Below are positions 47,214 to 58,564 of a stretch of DNA of 64,000 nt, in pieces. This stretch comes from Cannabis sativa. Taxonomy: Eukaryota > Streptophyta > Magnoliopsida > Rosales > Cannabaceae. The notes under the pieces were generated by a model, which saw only the letters and a program-made list of their open reading frames with translations, had not been told where the DNA came from and ran no database searches. The position numbers were made by a program, and so were the translations under genes. Within the stretch, counting starts at the first letter, position 1. Each line of letters starts with the position of its first letter. The stretch spans positions 73,426,969 through 73,490,968 of the forward strand of contig NC_083605.1 of NCBI RefSeq assembly GCF_029168945.1. Reading direction: 5' to 3'.

Positions 47214-48680
47214 TGTTAGGTCCTTTTTTGGCAATTTAGTTGTCAAAATATTTTTTAATTAATGTGCATATTTATTGAACATTCAATTTGTTTTTATCAA
47301 CTCTGGACCCTTTTTCCAAGGGGAGTTGTGTTGAGTACTTGTGAACTATTTGGTTTAAAAGTTAGCATGTTTCTTTGATTATTGTTGGTTTTCGATTGTG
47401 TTACTCAGGGGGAGTAGTCATTTGTCTTGCTAACTTTTTCTTGCTGGTACTTTGTGTTAAAAATTATTTTGTTCATCTAAAGTGCCAAAGGGGGAGATTG
47501 TAAAGTCCTTTTTTGGCAAGTTAGTTGACAAAATAATTTTTCCATTTATGGTAAGATTGTTGTGCATTCATATTCGATTTCCTGCCTTATAAATTCGAAT
47601 TGTAGTTGCCATTTTCCTTGTTTGGAAAGTTGCACTTTCAGCTGAACTTTCCTTTGTTGAAAACTTCTCAAAAGAGAAGAAATTCTCTTTTGGAAAGTTG
47701 TCTTTTTTAGGGAAACTTTGTTTATTGCCTTTTCCTTATTGATTTCGATTGTATCTTGATACAATCAGAATATCTAATTTGTTTTTGGCAGGAATCAAGC
47801 ATTAAAAGAAGATCGGACCCGATTTTAGTAAGTTTCCCGTTTCTGGGCAGATCTGCTGCGTCAGCATCCGAATCTGATGTAGCAGATCGTGTTTCTTTTG
47901 GAAAGTTTTTGTACAGCGGCTAATTCGAACTTGTGGTTGCCTCTTTGGTTTCTATGGTCTATAAATAGAGCCTAGAGAGCAACCATTCGAATTACCTCTT
48001 CCATTATTCATTTTCTACATTTATCTTTTGAGAGAAGAGAGTCTTTCTTTGTTTTGTGAGAGCCTAGTTGTTCACCTAGGTTCTAGTTGTTCTATTTCTG
48101 TTCTTACTCTATCCTAGAGGTTGTGAAGAACTACTTGACTGAACAAGAGATTGGTCTTCGGGAGAAGACTTGATAAAGCCTTATTTCGGGAGGAAGTAAG
48201 CACTTGGTCTTCGGGAGAAGACTTGTTGAAGCCTTACTTCGGGAGGAAGTAAGCACTTGGTCTTCGGGAGAAGACTTGTTGAAGCCTTACTTCGGGAGGA
48301 AGTAAGCACTCACACTTCAAAGACGAAGGGAGTTCGGGCTTGAAGGTGTTTCAAGAAGTCAGATTCATAAAGTGGATTACAAAGGATTGCGACAATACTT
48401 TAGAGGGAGTCTAAACTTGTTTAAGTCAATTGTCTTTGTAATTTTGATACTTTATTAATTGATTTCATTCTCTGGGCGTGGCCCCGTGGACTAGGAGTGT
48501 TCGGGAGAACACTGATACCACGTATAAATCTCTTGTGTCAAGTTATTTATTTTTCTGCAAATATTTTATATTCTGCCTGTTCAGTTTTACTGTAGCAGAA
48601 TTATTTTCCGCTGCTGCAAATGCGTACAGTTTTTATATTTTCTTATATACAACTGACATTTGCAAAAACATGGTTTTTCA
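47214..48680 (+). repeat. 3' LTR of the Sirevirus-like element (1467 bp)
   Basis: Same structure as the 5' LTR, including the 285-bp extension (47214-47498), but with three rather than two 53-bp tandem units (48151-48309), which accounts exactly for the 53-bp length difference. I count 11 base substitutions against the 5' LTR by eye, mostly transitions. The open frames 47546-47764 (minus) and 48478-48690 are LTR shadows. Confidence 0.93.
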
Positions 48681-48968
48681 GTTTGAATAGTCGTCATTCT
48701 AGGTGAATATTTGCATACATACTTGTGGGTATTTAAGCTTTGCTAGAATATTCGTAACTTTTTGATGTTATCTAATTTCCTGATCCAACAACAATTATCA
48801 AATGCATTTTAATTTTTTTTTTCTTCAAAGAGTGCAGTTATTTGTTTCCATTGGAAAAATAGCTACTCATTTATATTGTTATTGTTATTGTTATTCATAT
48901 TTATGAATAATTGTGCTATCATTAAAATAATTATCATAATAATACTTGTGCTAATATAATATTATGAA

Positions 48969-50094
48969 TGTAAAGTCTTTTTTTGGCAAGTTAGTTGACA
49001 AAATAATTTTTCTATTTATGGTAAGATTGCTATGCATTCATTTTCGATTTCTTACCTTTTAAATTCGGTTTTTAGTTGCTCTTTTTCTTGTTTGGAAAGT
49101 TGCACTTTCAGCTGAACTTTCCTTTGTTGAAAACTTCTCAAAAGAGAAGGAATTCTCTTTTGGAAAGTTGTCTTTTTTAGGGAAACTTTGTTTATTGCCT
49201 TTTCCTTATTGATTTCGATTGTATCTTGATACAATCAGAATATCTAATTTGTTTTTGGCAGGAATCAAGCATTGATAGAAGATCGGACCCGATTTTAGTA
49301 AGTTTCCCGTTTCGGTCGTATCCGTCGTCGGATCCGAATCTGATGTAGCAGATCGTGTTTCTTTTGGAAAATTTTTGTACAGCTGCTAATTCGAACTTGT
49401 AGTTGCCTCTTTGGTTTCTATGTTCTATAAATAGAGCCTAGAGAGCAACCATTCGAATTACCTCTTCCATTATTCATTTTTTGTATTTATCTTTTGAGAG
49501 AAGAGAGTGTTTCTTTGTTTTGTGAGAGCCTAGTTGTTCATCTAGGTTCTAGTTGTTCTATTTCTGTTCTTACTCTGTCCTAGAGGTTGTGAAGAACTAC
49601 TTGACTGAACAAGAGATTGGTCTTCGGGAGAAGACTTGATAAAGCCTTACTTCGGGAGGAAGTAAGCACTTGGTCTTCGGGAGAAGACTTGTTGAAGCCT
49701 TACTTCGGGAGGAAGTAAGCACTCACACTTTAAAGACGAAGGGAGTTCGGGCTTGAAGGTGTTTCAAGAAGTCGGATTCATAAAGTGGATTACAAAGGAT
49801 TGCGGTAATACTTTAGAGGGAGTCTAAACTTGTTTAAGTCAATTGTCTTTGTAATTTTGATACTTTATTAATTGATTTCATTCTCTGGGCGTGGCCCCGT
49901 GGACTAGGAGTGTTCGGGAGAACACTGATACCACGTATAAATCTCTTGTGTCAAGTTATTTATTTTTCTGCAAATATTTTATATTCTGCCTGTTCAGTTT
50001 TGCTGTAGCAGAATTACTTTCTGCTGCTGCAAACGCTTACAGTTTTTATATTTTCTTATATACAACTGACATTTACAAAACACACGGTTTTTCA
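48969..50094 (+). repeat. Solo LTR of the same family, short form (1126 bp)
   Basis: Starts TGTAAAGTC and ends GGTTTTTCA, flanked by a perfect 5-bp duplication ATGAA (48964-48968 and 50095-50099). It has two 53-bp units (49617-49722). It matches the inner part of the LTRs at 42493-43621 but lacks the 285-bp extension and is visibly more diverged (for example at 49310-49335). It lies only 288 bp from the right end of the larger element yet is a separate insertion, because it has its own duplication. Confidence 0.9.
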
Positions 50095-50099
50095 ATGAA

Positions 50100-50464
50100 T
50101 TGATTTAAAAGGTTTTATAACTGTATCAGTCAATGTTTTTAATCCACTATATATAACACATGCAGATCTTAACATAAGTGATTTTCTATAGGTTTTTCTT
50201 GACACGAGTTAGGTTTAAAAGTAGTATAGTGCTATCATTTAGGTAACATTTGCATACTAGAAAAATACCAACGGTGGGGAAGTCATATTCATATCAAAAG
50301 CAAAATCGTACTTCAAATTAAATTTTAATTTAAAGTTGGCATAAAATAAATAATAATTAGGTAATCAATTTTTTCAAATTTGTAATAAAAAACCGTACCA
50401 AATACAAACTATACAATGGTAACATGAGAGTTTTTACAAAGATTTATTGCAAGAGCTCTCTCAC
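50100..50464. other. AT-rich spacer
   Basis: No gene or bounded repeat recognised. Confidence 0.5.
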
Positions 50465-50467
50465 ATT

Positions 50468-50781
50468 CACTACAAGAAATGTCATTTTTGCCAGCATATT
50501 TTTTGCTGACAAAAGTTGGTATTGCCCTGGTAAAATAGAATTTACCCATGATGTGTTGGCAAAAGGGGGTTGGCAAATCAATGTTGGTATTAGAACTTTT
50601 GCCAGCATAAAATGAAAAGTGCTGGCAAAAAAGACTTTTCCCAGCGCGTAAGTGTGCTGCAAATGTACGCTGTTAAAACTTTGATTTCTTTGCCAGCACA
50701 GTTTGCGAAATGCGCTGGTAAAAGTTACTTTTACCAGCGCAGTAGCAAACTGTGCTGGTAAAAGTGACATTTCTTGTAATG
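50468..50781. mobile_element. Mini-CACTA element, 314 bp
   Basis: Left end CACTACAAGAAATGTCA; the right end is the complement of CATTACAAGAAATGTCA, so one terminal base is mutated. A 3-bp duplication ATT (50465-50467 and 50782-50784) fits CACTA transposition. Subterminal repeats of TGCCAGCA and TGCTGGTAAAAG occur in both orientations. The open frames 50424-50615 and 50444-50770 (minus) read these repeats and are not genes. Confidence 0.85.
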
Positions 50782-50784
50782 ATT

Positions 50785-51166
50785 CTATAGAGAAAAAAAT
50801 CTAATCAAGGACAAGGAAGATTGGCCCTAATCTCGCATAAGACAGGACACACCTTTCATTTAGATGATAAGGGTTCTTGTTTTGAGGGAAAGAAAGGTTC
50901 TTTAGAAGAAAAGCTTTCCTGCTAACCCAACTCGCGAGGAGCAGGACCCATCTTCCTAGGGCATTTCTCGAGCTAGTTGTATTTAGTCCCTAAAGGCACT
51001 CACGGGCCTCACGTACCTATCGACTGTCTCCCATGAGGTGTTTCGCTTTGTGTACTCACCTCATTTGGCGCATCACATGTGAGCCACACATACCCTGTAT
51101 CTTTTGGTGAGTCTTGGAAACCACAAGTACTTGTATGAGACACAAACATAGGATCAACTTGCCTCG
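50785..51166. other. Unclassified moderately GC-rich sequence
   Basis: Less AT-rich than its surroundings, continuing beyond the hAT insertion to about 51830. No ORF or domain; possibly an old LTR. It served as the target of the hAT-like element. Confidence 0.4.
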
Positions 51167-51174
51167 CTGATGAC

Positions 51175-51700
51175 TAGGGCTGAATATCGGGCGGATAATT
51201 TATCGGGTTTTAGATTCACAGGTTTCAAGTTCATGGGTTTCAGGTTCAAAAAAATGAAATCGAACCCTGACCCGGATAGGGCACGGGTTGGTGGGTTTCG
51301 GTTGACCGGGTTGGTGGGTTGACTCGGTCAACTTTAAAAAAAATTAATTTTTTATTCAAATAATTATCTCTTTTATTTTTTTATTTATTAAATTAAACAT
51401 ATATACTATAACAATTTTAGGGTTTTTTTATTTTTAATTCTTTTTATTTTTTAATTAATATATATATAAAATGTAATAAAAATAAAAAATATATATTTTA
51501 TATGCGGCTTGGCGAGCGGTTTCGAGTTCAACTCGAAACCTGATACTCCTAAAAACTCAACCCGCGAACCCGCCCGAAGGGTACCGCGTTGAACCCGACT
51601 CACCCGAACATTTTGTTTAAAAAGAATTGCAGGTTCACCGGTTCGAGTTCGGGCGGGTTGCTCGGGTTCGAGTCGAACTCGCTCGAAATATTCAGTACTA
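51175..51700. mobile_element. Non-autonomous hAT-like element, GC-rich ends, 526 bp
   Basis: Ends TAGGGCTGAATAT (left) and the complement of TAGTACTGAATAT (right), flanked by CTGATGAC (51167-51174) and CTGATGAG (51701-51708), an 8-bp duplication with one mismatch. Subterminal regions are rich in CGGGTT and CGAACCC words; the centre is AT-rich. The minus-strand frame 51451-51723 is accidental. Confidence 0.8.
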
Positions 51701-51832
51701 CTGATGAGCCTCTCTTTGGGCACCGAGGCAGATCTTAATATTTCATTGAATCAAGACCTCAGTTCGTAAGGTCTGATTGAACGACCTTGTTCAAGTATTG
51801 AAAGTCAAAATATTGACTTCTCCAATATATAT

Positions 51833-52426
51833 GGAACACTTTTCAATTAGCATTTCCCATTGAGAGTTACTAAATAAATTAAACTATAAATATTAATTTT
51901 AAAAATATTAAATTATTGAATTTCGATCCAATGACAAATAATAAAATAGAAATTTATATGGTACTGTACATTATTTCTATAGTTTATATTCTTTCTGTTT
52001 TCAAAAAATTGTGAATAATTTACCATATCAAAAATAGGATTTAAGTAGAGAGTATCACACATGCTTATTTTATTTTATACTCGTGTAATTGGTTATCTTA
52101 AATTTTATTTTTGACACAGTAAATTGTTCAGAATTTTTCAAAAATTGAATAGATACATACTATACTTTTAATGTAAACCATCATATAAAAAAATTGAGAT
52201 ACAATTTTTTTAAGTACCAAAAATAAAAAATAAATAAACATTCCTACAATAAGGACAAAAGTGATGTCTCCACTAAAACATTTCCTATATATATAAGAGG
52301 AACGATTTTCAATGGGTATTACTCATTGATGATTACTAAAGAAATTTAACTATAAATATTAATTTTAAAAATATTAAATCATTAGATTTTGATCTAATAA
52401 CAAATAATAAAATAAAATTTTGAGTT
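51833..52426. repeat. Direct repeat pair flanking a family-A-like element
   Basis: A unit of about 125 bp at 51833-51957 recurs at 52298-52426 (shared words GGAAC, TTTTCAAT, AACTATAAATATTAATTTT, GACAAATAATAAAATA-like). Between them, 51960-52262 is a diverged relative of foldback family A (CATGCTTATTTTATTTTATA, CAGTAAATTGTTCAGAATTT). Confidence 0.55.
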
Positions 52427-52740
52427 TATATAATTAATTTAACTATTTAATTTAAAAATATTATAAACTATCTTGTTTTGCACTATATCAAAAATATGTT
52501 TATATAAAAATATTTATGCTAAACTCAATTTTTTATCTTTTTTTTTGCCAAATAATATATTTTTTATTATTTCTTTCAGCTAATTAGAATAATCTCATCC
52601 CATATATTATAAAAATAAGAGTTTTTTTTTTTAAGTTGAACAAAAAAATTAAGCATAACAACTTAAATTTTTGTAATAATACTTATTCTTTAGTAATACA
52701 TATTAAAAGTGCACCCATATATAAAATTATATATATAAAT

Positions 52741-53693
52741 ATGGGTGACTATTCAATGGTTACATTTTTATTGTAACCATATGGTTACATTATTTTTTTA
52801 CCTGTAATAGCAGGTTACTAATAGGTAGACTTTCCTTTTTTAGAATTAATTAATTATAATTAACTATTTTTTTAAAATAATTTATTAAATAGTAAACATT
52901 CCTTTTTTAGAATTAATTAATTATAATTAACTATTTTCTTAAAATAATTAATTAAATACTCAATAAGACCTCTTTTAGCAATTAATATTTATATTTAAAT
53001 CCTTACTTGAATTATTTTAATAATTAAGCCATTTAATTATAATATTTACAATAAAATTTACTTTTTTTTACAAAAATTAAACTTCTTTTGACACAAATTA
53101 AAATTCTCTTCTTATAATAAATTTTCAAACAATTAATTATTTTTAAATGATATTTAATTATTTTGTTACAATTATATGAACTAAGTATGAGACCTCAAGC
53201 TAATCAATCGATAACAAGTGCAGCCATTTTTTTTTTCTAAAAAATCCTTCAACTTATTTCATTTTTTACTTTTAAATATTTAAATAAAAAAATTAAATAA
53301 TTAAGTGTAATAATTTAAAATTAAGATTACTAGTATAATAAAATTTAAATTATGAAATTATATGTGTATAATTTTAAATTATAAAAAGTTTTGCTATAAA
53401 ATTTTAAATAATTTAAGTATAAAAAAATAAATTGCTGAAAGATTCTTATATAGTAATAAATTGCAAAAAATTGATTAATAATTATAATTAATTTAATTTT
53501 AAAATATAATTAATCTTAATTAAAGTTTTATAAGGAAATAAATGATTAGGTTACTTTCAGGTTACAAGTTATTTATTCTTTATTTTTATTTAATTTCTAA
53601 ATTAATCACAACCATTTAATAGTAATCTAATGGCTTAAAAAAATGTAACCACGATGGTTACAATAAAAATGTAACCATTGAAACCTCTTCCAT
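52741..53693. mobile_element. Inverted-repeat element, family E, about 950 bp
   Basis: Left CAATGGTTACATTTTTATTG; the right end carries the exact complement (CAATAAAAATGTAACCATTG), and homology extends about 50 bp inward through GTAACCAT...GGTTACATT. Contains an approximately 70-bp tandem duplication (52829-52899 and 52900-52970, CCTTTTTTAGAATTAATTAA). Flanks share ATAAAT but the exact duplication is unclear. No coding capacity. Confidence 0.65.
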
Positions 53694-54664
53694 ATAAATA
53701 TATATAATGTAATTATATTTTAGGAAAAAAAAAAACACCATGACAAAGTGAACTAATCAACCTAAAAAAAATTATGTATAGGTACAAAACATCACTAACA
53801 AAGTGGATAACATAAACCCATTCAACATAGTATTGTTTAAAGGAAAATAAAATATTGAAAAACAACCATTCAAAAATATTAGAGAATTTTACATTGATAA
53901 TATGTGGAAATTTATACCATATATAAGACATACATGCTATTTCACTCATTGTTGATTGATTTTGAGATAAAGCCCCATGTGTTGTCCAAATTTTTTCCTA
54001 GCACATGTGGCCCCTAGTAAAACAACCACGTGTCGGGTGGGACCTAGCTCAAGGAGGTTTAGAGACTAACAAACATATTGAAGCTTAGGAACGCATGGCT
54101 TCAGAAAGAGAGTAGGTATCTGAAAGTGTATTATACTTTTATAAGGTATCAAGATTCAAACGGAGAACACATGAGTCTCTGGGAGGATTAGGACCTTTCG
54201 GATACTTCTTTTATGTGTGGTCGCAAGTCGCACAGTACAACACTTTTCGAGAAAAAGTAATGTTACTTGTCTCCATTGTACGAGTGAAAAAAAGAGTTTA
54301 CCACCATCAAATATTCTTGGAGATTTGTCCTACTATTTTCTTACATGCACCTTTCCAAGGCACATATTGATGGCGCGTGCCTTCAACAATCCCATCCACC
54401 GCGAACTTGTAAGGTCTTGTCTCACCAATTCCTACTTTGGGTCTACTTGACAATCCCACAAAGAGAAGATACAACCTTGTAAATGAAAGTATCTTTACAA
54501 AGGACAGGAAACGGGTCGAAACCCCTCCAATAAAAGCTCATCCATTTATTCTACAAATACGGGAATAAACTCACTGTAAATTCGATCTCGGAAACTAAGT
54601 GGGAAACTCTGTCAAATTATCCTTACAAAAGAAGAAACACAATTGGTGTAACCTTGTTTAACAT
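53694..54664. other. Unclassified sequence, possibly an old LTR
   Basis: 53950-54660 is less AT-rich and contains CCACGTGTCGGG (54027), but no paired ends, domain or gene was found; frames 53713-53949 and 54217-54450 are unsupported. Confidence 0.3.
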
Positions 54665-54669
54665 ATAAC

Positions 54670-56553
54670 TGTTGGAAATTATTTTACCAGGATCTTAGAT
54701 CTACTCACAAGTATGTTTATTAACATCCTAAATAAGAACTTTCTAAAACGATAAATTAAACACATATAAAGTTTAAGAAACCTTACATTGGGTGCAGCGG
54801 AATATAATGACTCCTTCCGTTCAGATATCTAGCCCTTGATTCCTTCGTAGCAGAAAGCATTATCAATATCTGAACCTGGATCTCTTTCTCTGAATCTTTG
54901 ATGCTGAAACTCCTTTGCTGATGATCTTTCTTCACGATCTTCCTCACTATAATTGAGGTATCACTTGATGTGTGTGGGCACTACTCATACACTAAGGATT
55001 TCGAAATATTGAAGAAGAAGAGAGGGAGTGGTCAGCCAGATAGGGAGAGAGAAGGCTCAGGTTTTTCTCTGAAGGAAAAATAGAAAATTTAAGTGTAATT
55101 TTCCTGAAGCCTTCACTATCTATTTATAGCATTCCACTAGGGTTAGATTTGAATTATATGGCATTAAAATAATGAAAAAATCAACTTAAAATACTACAAT
55201 AGGTGGCCGGCCATACCTTTAATGGATTGGGCCTTACTTTTTGCAATTTTGCAATTTTAACACCTTTTGTATCTGATTTTCTCAAAAATGCCAATTTCCT
55301 AATTCAACCATTTAAATGTCAATGCTAACTATTTAATAACTATAAATAATTATTAAATAATATTGTCATTTATCATATTTATTAATTGAACCATACAAAG
55401 TATCATAATTAACAAATATGCCCCTATAAACTCTTTCTTTACGATTTCGCCCTTACTTAGTGAAAAATTTCACAAATAGACATAGTCTAATTTGTGAATT
55501 ATAATTGATTAATCAAAATCAATTACATGAGTCTTACAAGCAATATTATCTCAACTAGTGGGGGGACCATGGGTCTATATAACCGAGCTTCCAATAAGTA
55601 GATCAAGAATTTAGCACTAAAATTCACTAACTTTACGTTGAATTCACGCATAGAACTTAGAATTGCACTCTCAGTATATAGAATGCTCTATATGTTCCAC
55701 CATATAGACACATCATTAGTTATCCATTGTTATAATCCTAATGTGATCAATTATCCTCTATATGTATGATCTACACAGTAAAGGGATTAAATTACCGTAA
55801 CACCCTACTATGTATTTTATCCTTAAAACACTTGACCCCGTATAAATGATATTTCAACTTATGTGAAATGAGATCTCCACCATTTATTTCGTTTGGTCAA
55901 GCTCGAAGGAGATCATCCTTTGCTTACTATTCGCCAGATAGAAGCTATAGATTCCATGTTTATGCTAGCGCTCCCACTCAATTGCACTACCGTGTTCCCA
56001 AAAAGTACGTATCACCCTGACTTAAAAGTAGGCTTAACTAAAAATTCAAGGAACACGAATAGCCTTTCAAGATTGAGCCTAATCATAACAGGATTAAGAT
56101 CATTTGATCTAGGATCAACGAGGCGATATTGACTTGAATAGATTTTACGGTAAGTTTAATTAAATCTAAGTCAAAGTTCAGTATCGGTCCCTTCCGATGC
56201 ATACTCCATGCATCCAACCTGAGCTTTACTTTAACCAATGTTCTGGAAAGAACATAGTATTTCTCCAAATACAAGTAAACTCTTGTTGTAGATTATCATA
56301 TCAGTAAAACCCTGTGTCTGATAAATCTAGGAAACTTTATTCACATAGTCATGTTTACTTTCCAATGTGTTGACGGCACAATAAACAGGATCAAGTATGT
56401 GAAAAGGGTTTCAGATGAATTTATACATTATGTACATATAATCATGAAATAAATCATGTGAACCATGCAACATTAAATGTTATTTCTGATCTATATTAAT
56501 AAGTAAATCTGATTATATTGAAATGAGTTTTATTTAGGGCATAAAACCCAACA
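54670..56553 (-). repeat. Solo LTR, probably Copia, minus orientation, 1884 bp
   Basis: Plus-strand ends TGTTGGAAATTATTTT and ATAAAACCCAACA, with a perfect 5-bp duplication ATAAC (54665-54669 and 56554-56558). In minus sense it begins TGTTGGGTTTTATGCCC. No internal region. A truncated relative lies at 20150-20482. Orientation is inferred from the minus-strand start sequence and is the less certain part. The open frames 55893-56132 and 56083-56274 are not genes. Confidence 0.8.
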
Positions 56554-56558
56554 ATAAC

Positions 56559-57064
56559 ACAAGTGACTCGTGGACTAAATCTCATTAATGTCCTAATAGG
56601 TAAAAGTATATTCTCTAAACATGTATTTATAATTTATATTTAAAAGATTAAGTAGTTACCAAAAATTTCGGTTAACACCATGCATCTTATTACTAGCTAC
56701 AAACAAATCCCATCCCCTCCCGACAACAATGTGGACGAAGTTGCAGGCACCCTACCCCAAAACCCTAGATCCTTGTATATTGTAGAAAGAGAGTTGGATT
56801 TTTATTTAAAAAATATATACAATACATATTATTTGCATAGTTAATATATTTTCAACTAAGTGTACAAATAATACGAAAATATTCTAAAATTCAAGATTAG
56901 CTACTAATCAAATGTGTCTCTATTATTACTAAAACAAATTAAAATTGTATGCATATTTTATTTTGATATATTATTTCAAAATAAAAGGCTAACATTGAAA
57001 TTCAAAAGAAAAATAATTAATTTTTGCCTAGAATACAAGATATTAAAATAATATAACTAGGATG
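56559..57064. other. AT-rich intergenic DNA
   Basis: No gene or bounded repeat recognised. Confidence 0.5.
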
Positions 57065-57455
57065 CTTCTATATATATTCTAAAAAAAAGTGCATCGATGC
57101 ATCTCTTATTGTTTTAGTATTTAGAAAAAAAAAAATTAGTCAATAAATTTTATAATCGTGTGCGTTATAGTTATTTAAGATATCCTATAAAATTTGTAAA
57201 ATTAAAAATAATTTATAATATAAAAAGTAGTATTAAAATTATTTATTTTACATATGTATAAAATAATAAAAAAGTTCATGTACAACAATTATTTTAATCA
57301 TATTTTTAAAGTGTTAAATTTTTTTAAATTTTTTTAAAATTTTACAAAATATCTTAAATAATTACAATTTATATTTACATGAATTTAAAAAAATTAAACT
57401 ATAATATTATTTTAAATGCTAAGTATATAACTTATAAGTGAACTTTTAAAAGATT
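57065..57455. mobile_element. Foldback family A, second copy (diverged)
   Basis: Shares with 7780-8200 the order GTGCATCGATGCATC, TTTTAGTATTTAGAAAAAA, GTGCGTTATAGTTATTTAAG, TTATTTTACATATGTATAAA, ACAAAATATCTTAAATAA, with inverted-repeat arms. Substitutions are frequent, so it is older or from a different subfamily. Confidence 0.55.
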
Positions 57456-58560
57456 TTTTTTTATCTCAAAAAAAAATCCTTTTAAGAGTACATTTATGTA
57501 GTTATGAAAAGAGAAACCAATTTAAAAGAGGAATATGATTTTTGAGTTTTTGACTATACCACCCTTTCCGATAAAGAAGCATCCACAAATTGAATCAAGA
57601 CACGTTGGTTTATTTCTTTTGATTTTATTGTAATAAAAGTCATTTTAAAGTTCATTTTTCTACAGAGTAAAAGCAATTATTTAATTGAGGTAAAACGTGA
57701 GAAATTTTTTCCAAAATAAGCAGCATGAATTTCAAAGAAGAAAAATTGTAATGAGGAACCTAATAGATTTAACCATTGAGACAAGTTTTGATAGAGACAA
57801 GAGATTAATAACTAATAAATTAAATAAATAAATATATGAAGTATATGTCATCACCCCCTATATAGTAGAACAACAATAGGAGCACATAACAAGGAAAAAT
57901 GTCTAATAATTGATTAAATAACAAAGGAATGCAATGTGTAAATACCCAAATCACACACATATATAAATGTTTTAATAAAGATAAATACACCAAATATTTA
58001 ATTGAGTAACAAATTAATGTGTCTCGATTTAGATAACATTAAATTCTAATTCAAATAAATATAATTAGTTACTACATTTTTTTTTATAGTACTTAGTACG
58101 TTTTATTACTACTCATATAATTTGATATCGGTTCTTATACATTAATATTATTTATTTTTTTTTTTTTTCAAATATCTTCATAATGACATCAGCAATAGAC
58201 GAAAAAAAAACTCTTTAAACTAGTATTAACTCATTATCCAACCTAAAAATATAGTATACTCTATTTAATTCCATCCATATTTTGATCACATATTATTATT
58301 AATAATTAATTAATTTTATATATATAAAAATCACTAATAATGAAAGACAAGTTTAGGGCTTTAAATAATAGTAACAATAATAAAAAAAAAATTATGAATC
58401 CCAATTGCAATTTTCCATGTCTTCCTAAATCCCACCCCATAATAATAAATAAATAAATAAATAAAAATTGATAAGACCAAAGAGAGCATGAAAATGAAAG
58501 GAAATAAAAAGGAAAGAAGGAGGTGGGTTCCTTGCACCCAACGCATCTACCTTAGGTTTT
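57456..58560. other. Region upstream of the PLATZ gene
   Basis: AT-rich; presumably contains the distal promoter of the PLATZ gene. No repeat with clear ends and no other gene. Short AATA repeats at about 58440-58464. Confidence 0.5.
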
Positions 58561-58564
58561 TGGT

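Larger units (their letters stand above)
42208..48680 (+). mobile_element. Non-autonomous Sirevirus-like Copia retrotransposon, 6.5 kb
   Basis: Complete LTR-internal-LTR structure with a perfect 5-bp duplication GTTTG at 42203-42207 and 48681-48685. The 5' LTR is 42208-43621, the initiator-Met primer-binding site 43624-43640, one ORF (gag fused to RNase H) 43690-45603, then a 1.6-kb untranslated region with several polypurine tracts, and the 3' LTR 47214-48680. Protease, integrase and the RT core are missing, so movement needs proteins from another copy. The two LTRs differ by about 11 substitutions and one 53-bp repeat unit, indicating a recent insertion. Multiple polypurine tracts and the gag type point to the Sirevirus (SIRE/Maximus) lineage. 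Confidence 0.92.

Noticed and set aside
42208..50094. One large element bounded by the first and third LTRs
   Set aside because: The first two LTRs share the GTTTG duplication and the third has its own ATGAA duplication, so they are two separate insertions.
51451..51723. Minus-strand ORF with Arg-rich peptide
   Set aside because: It reads the GC-rich subterminal arrays of a hAT-like element.
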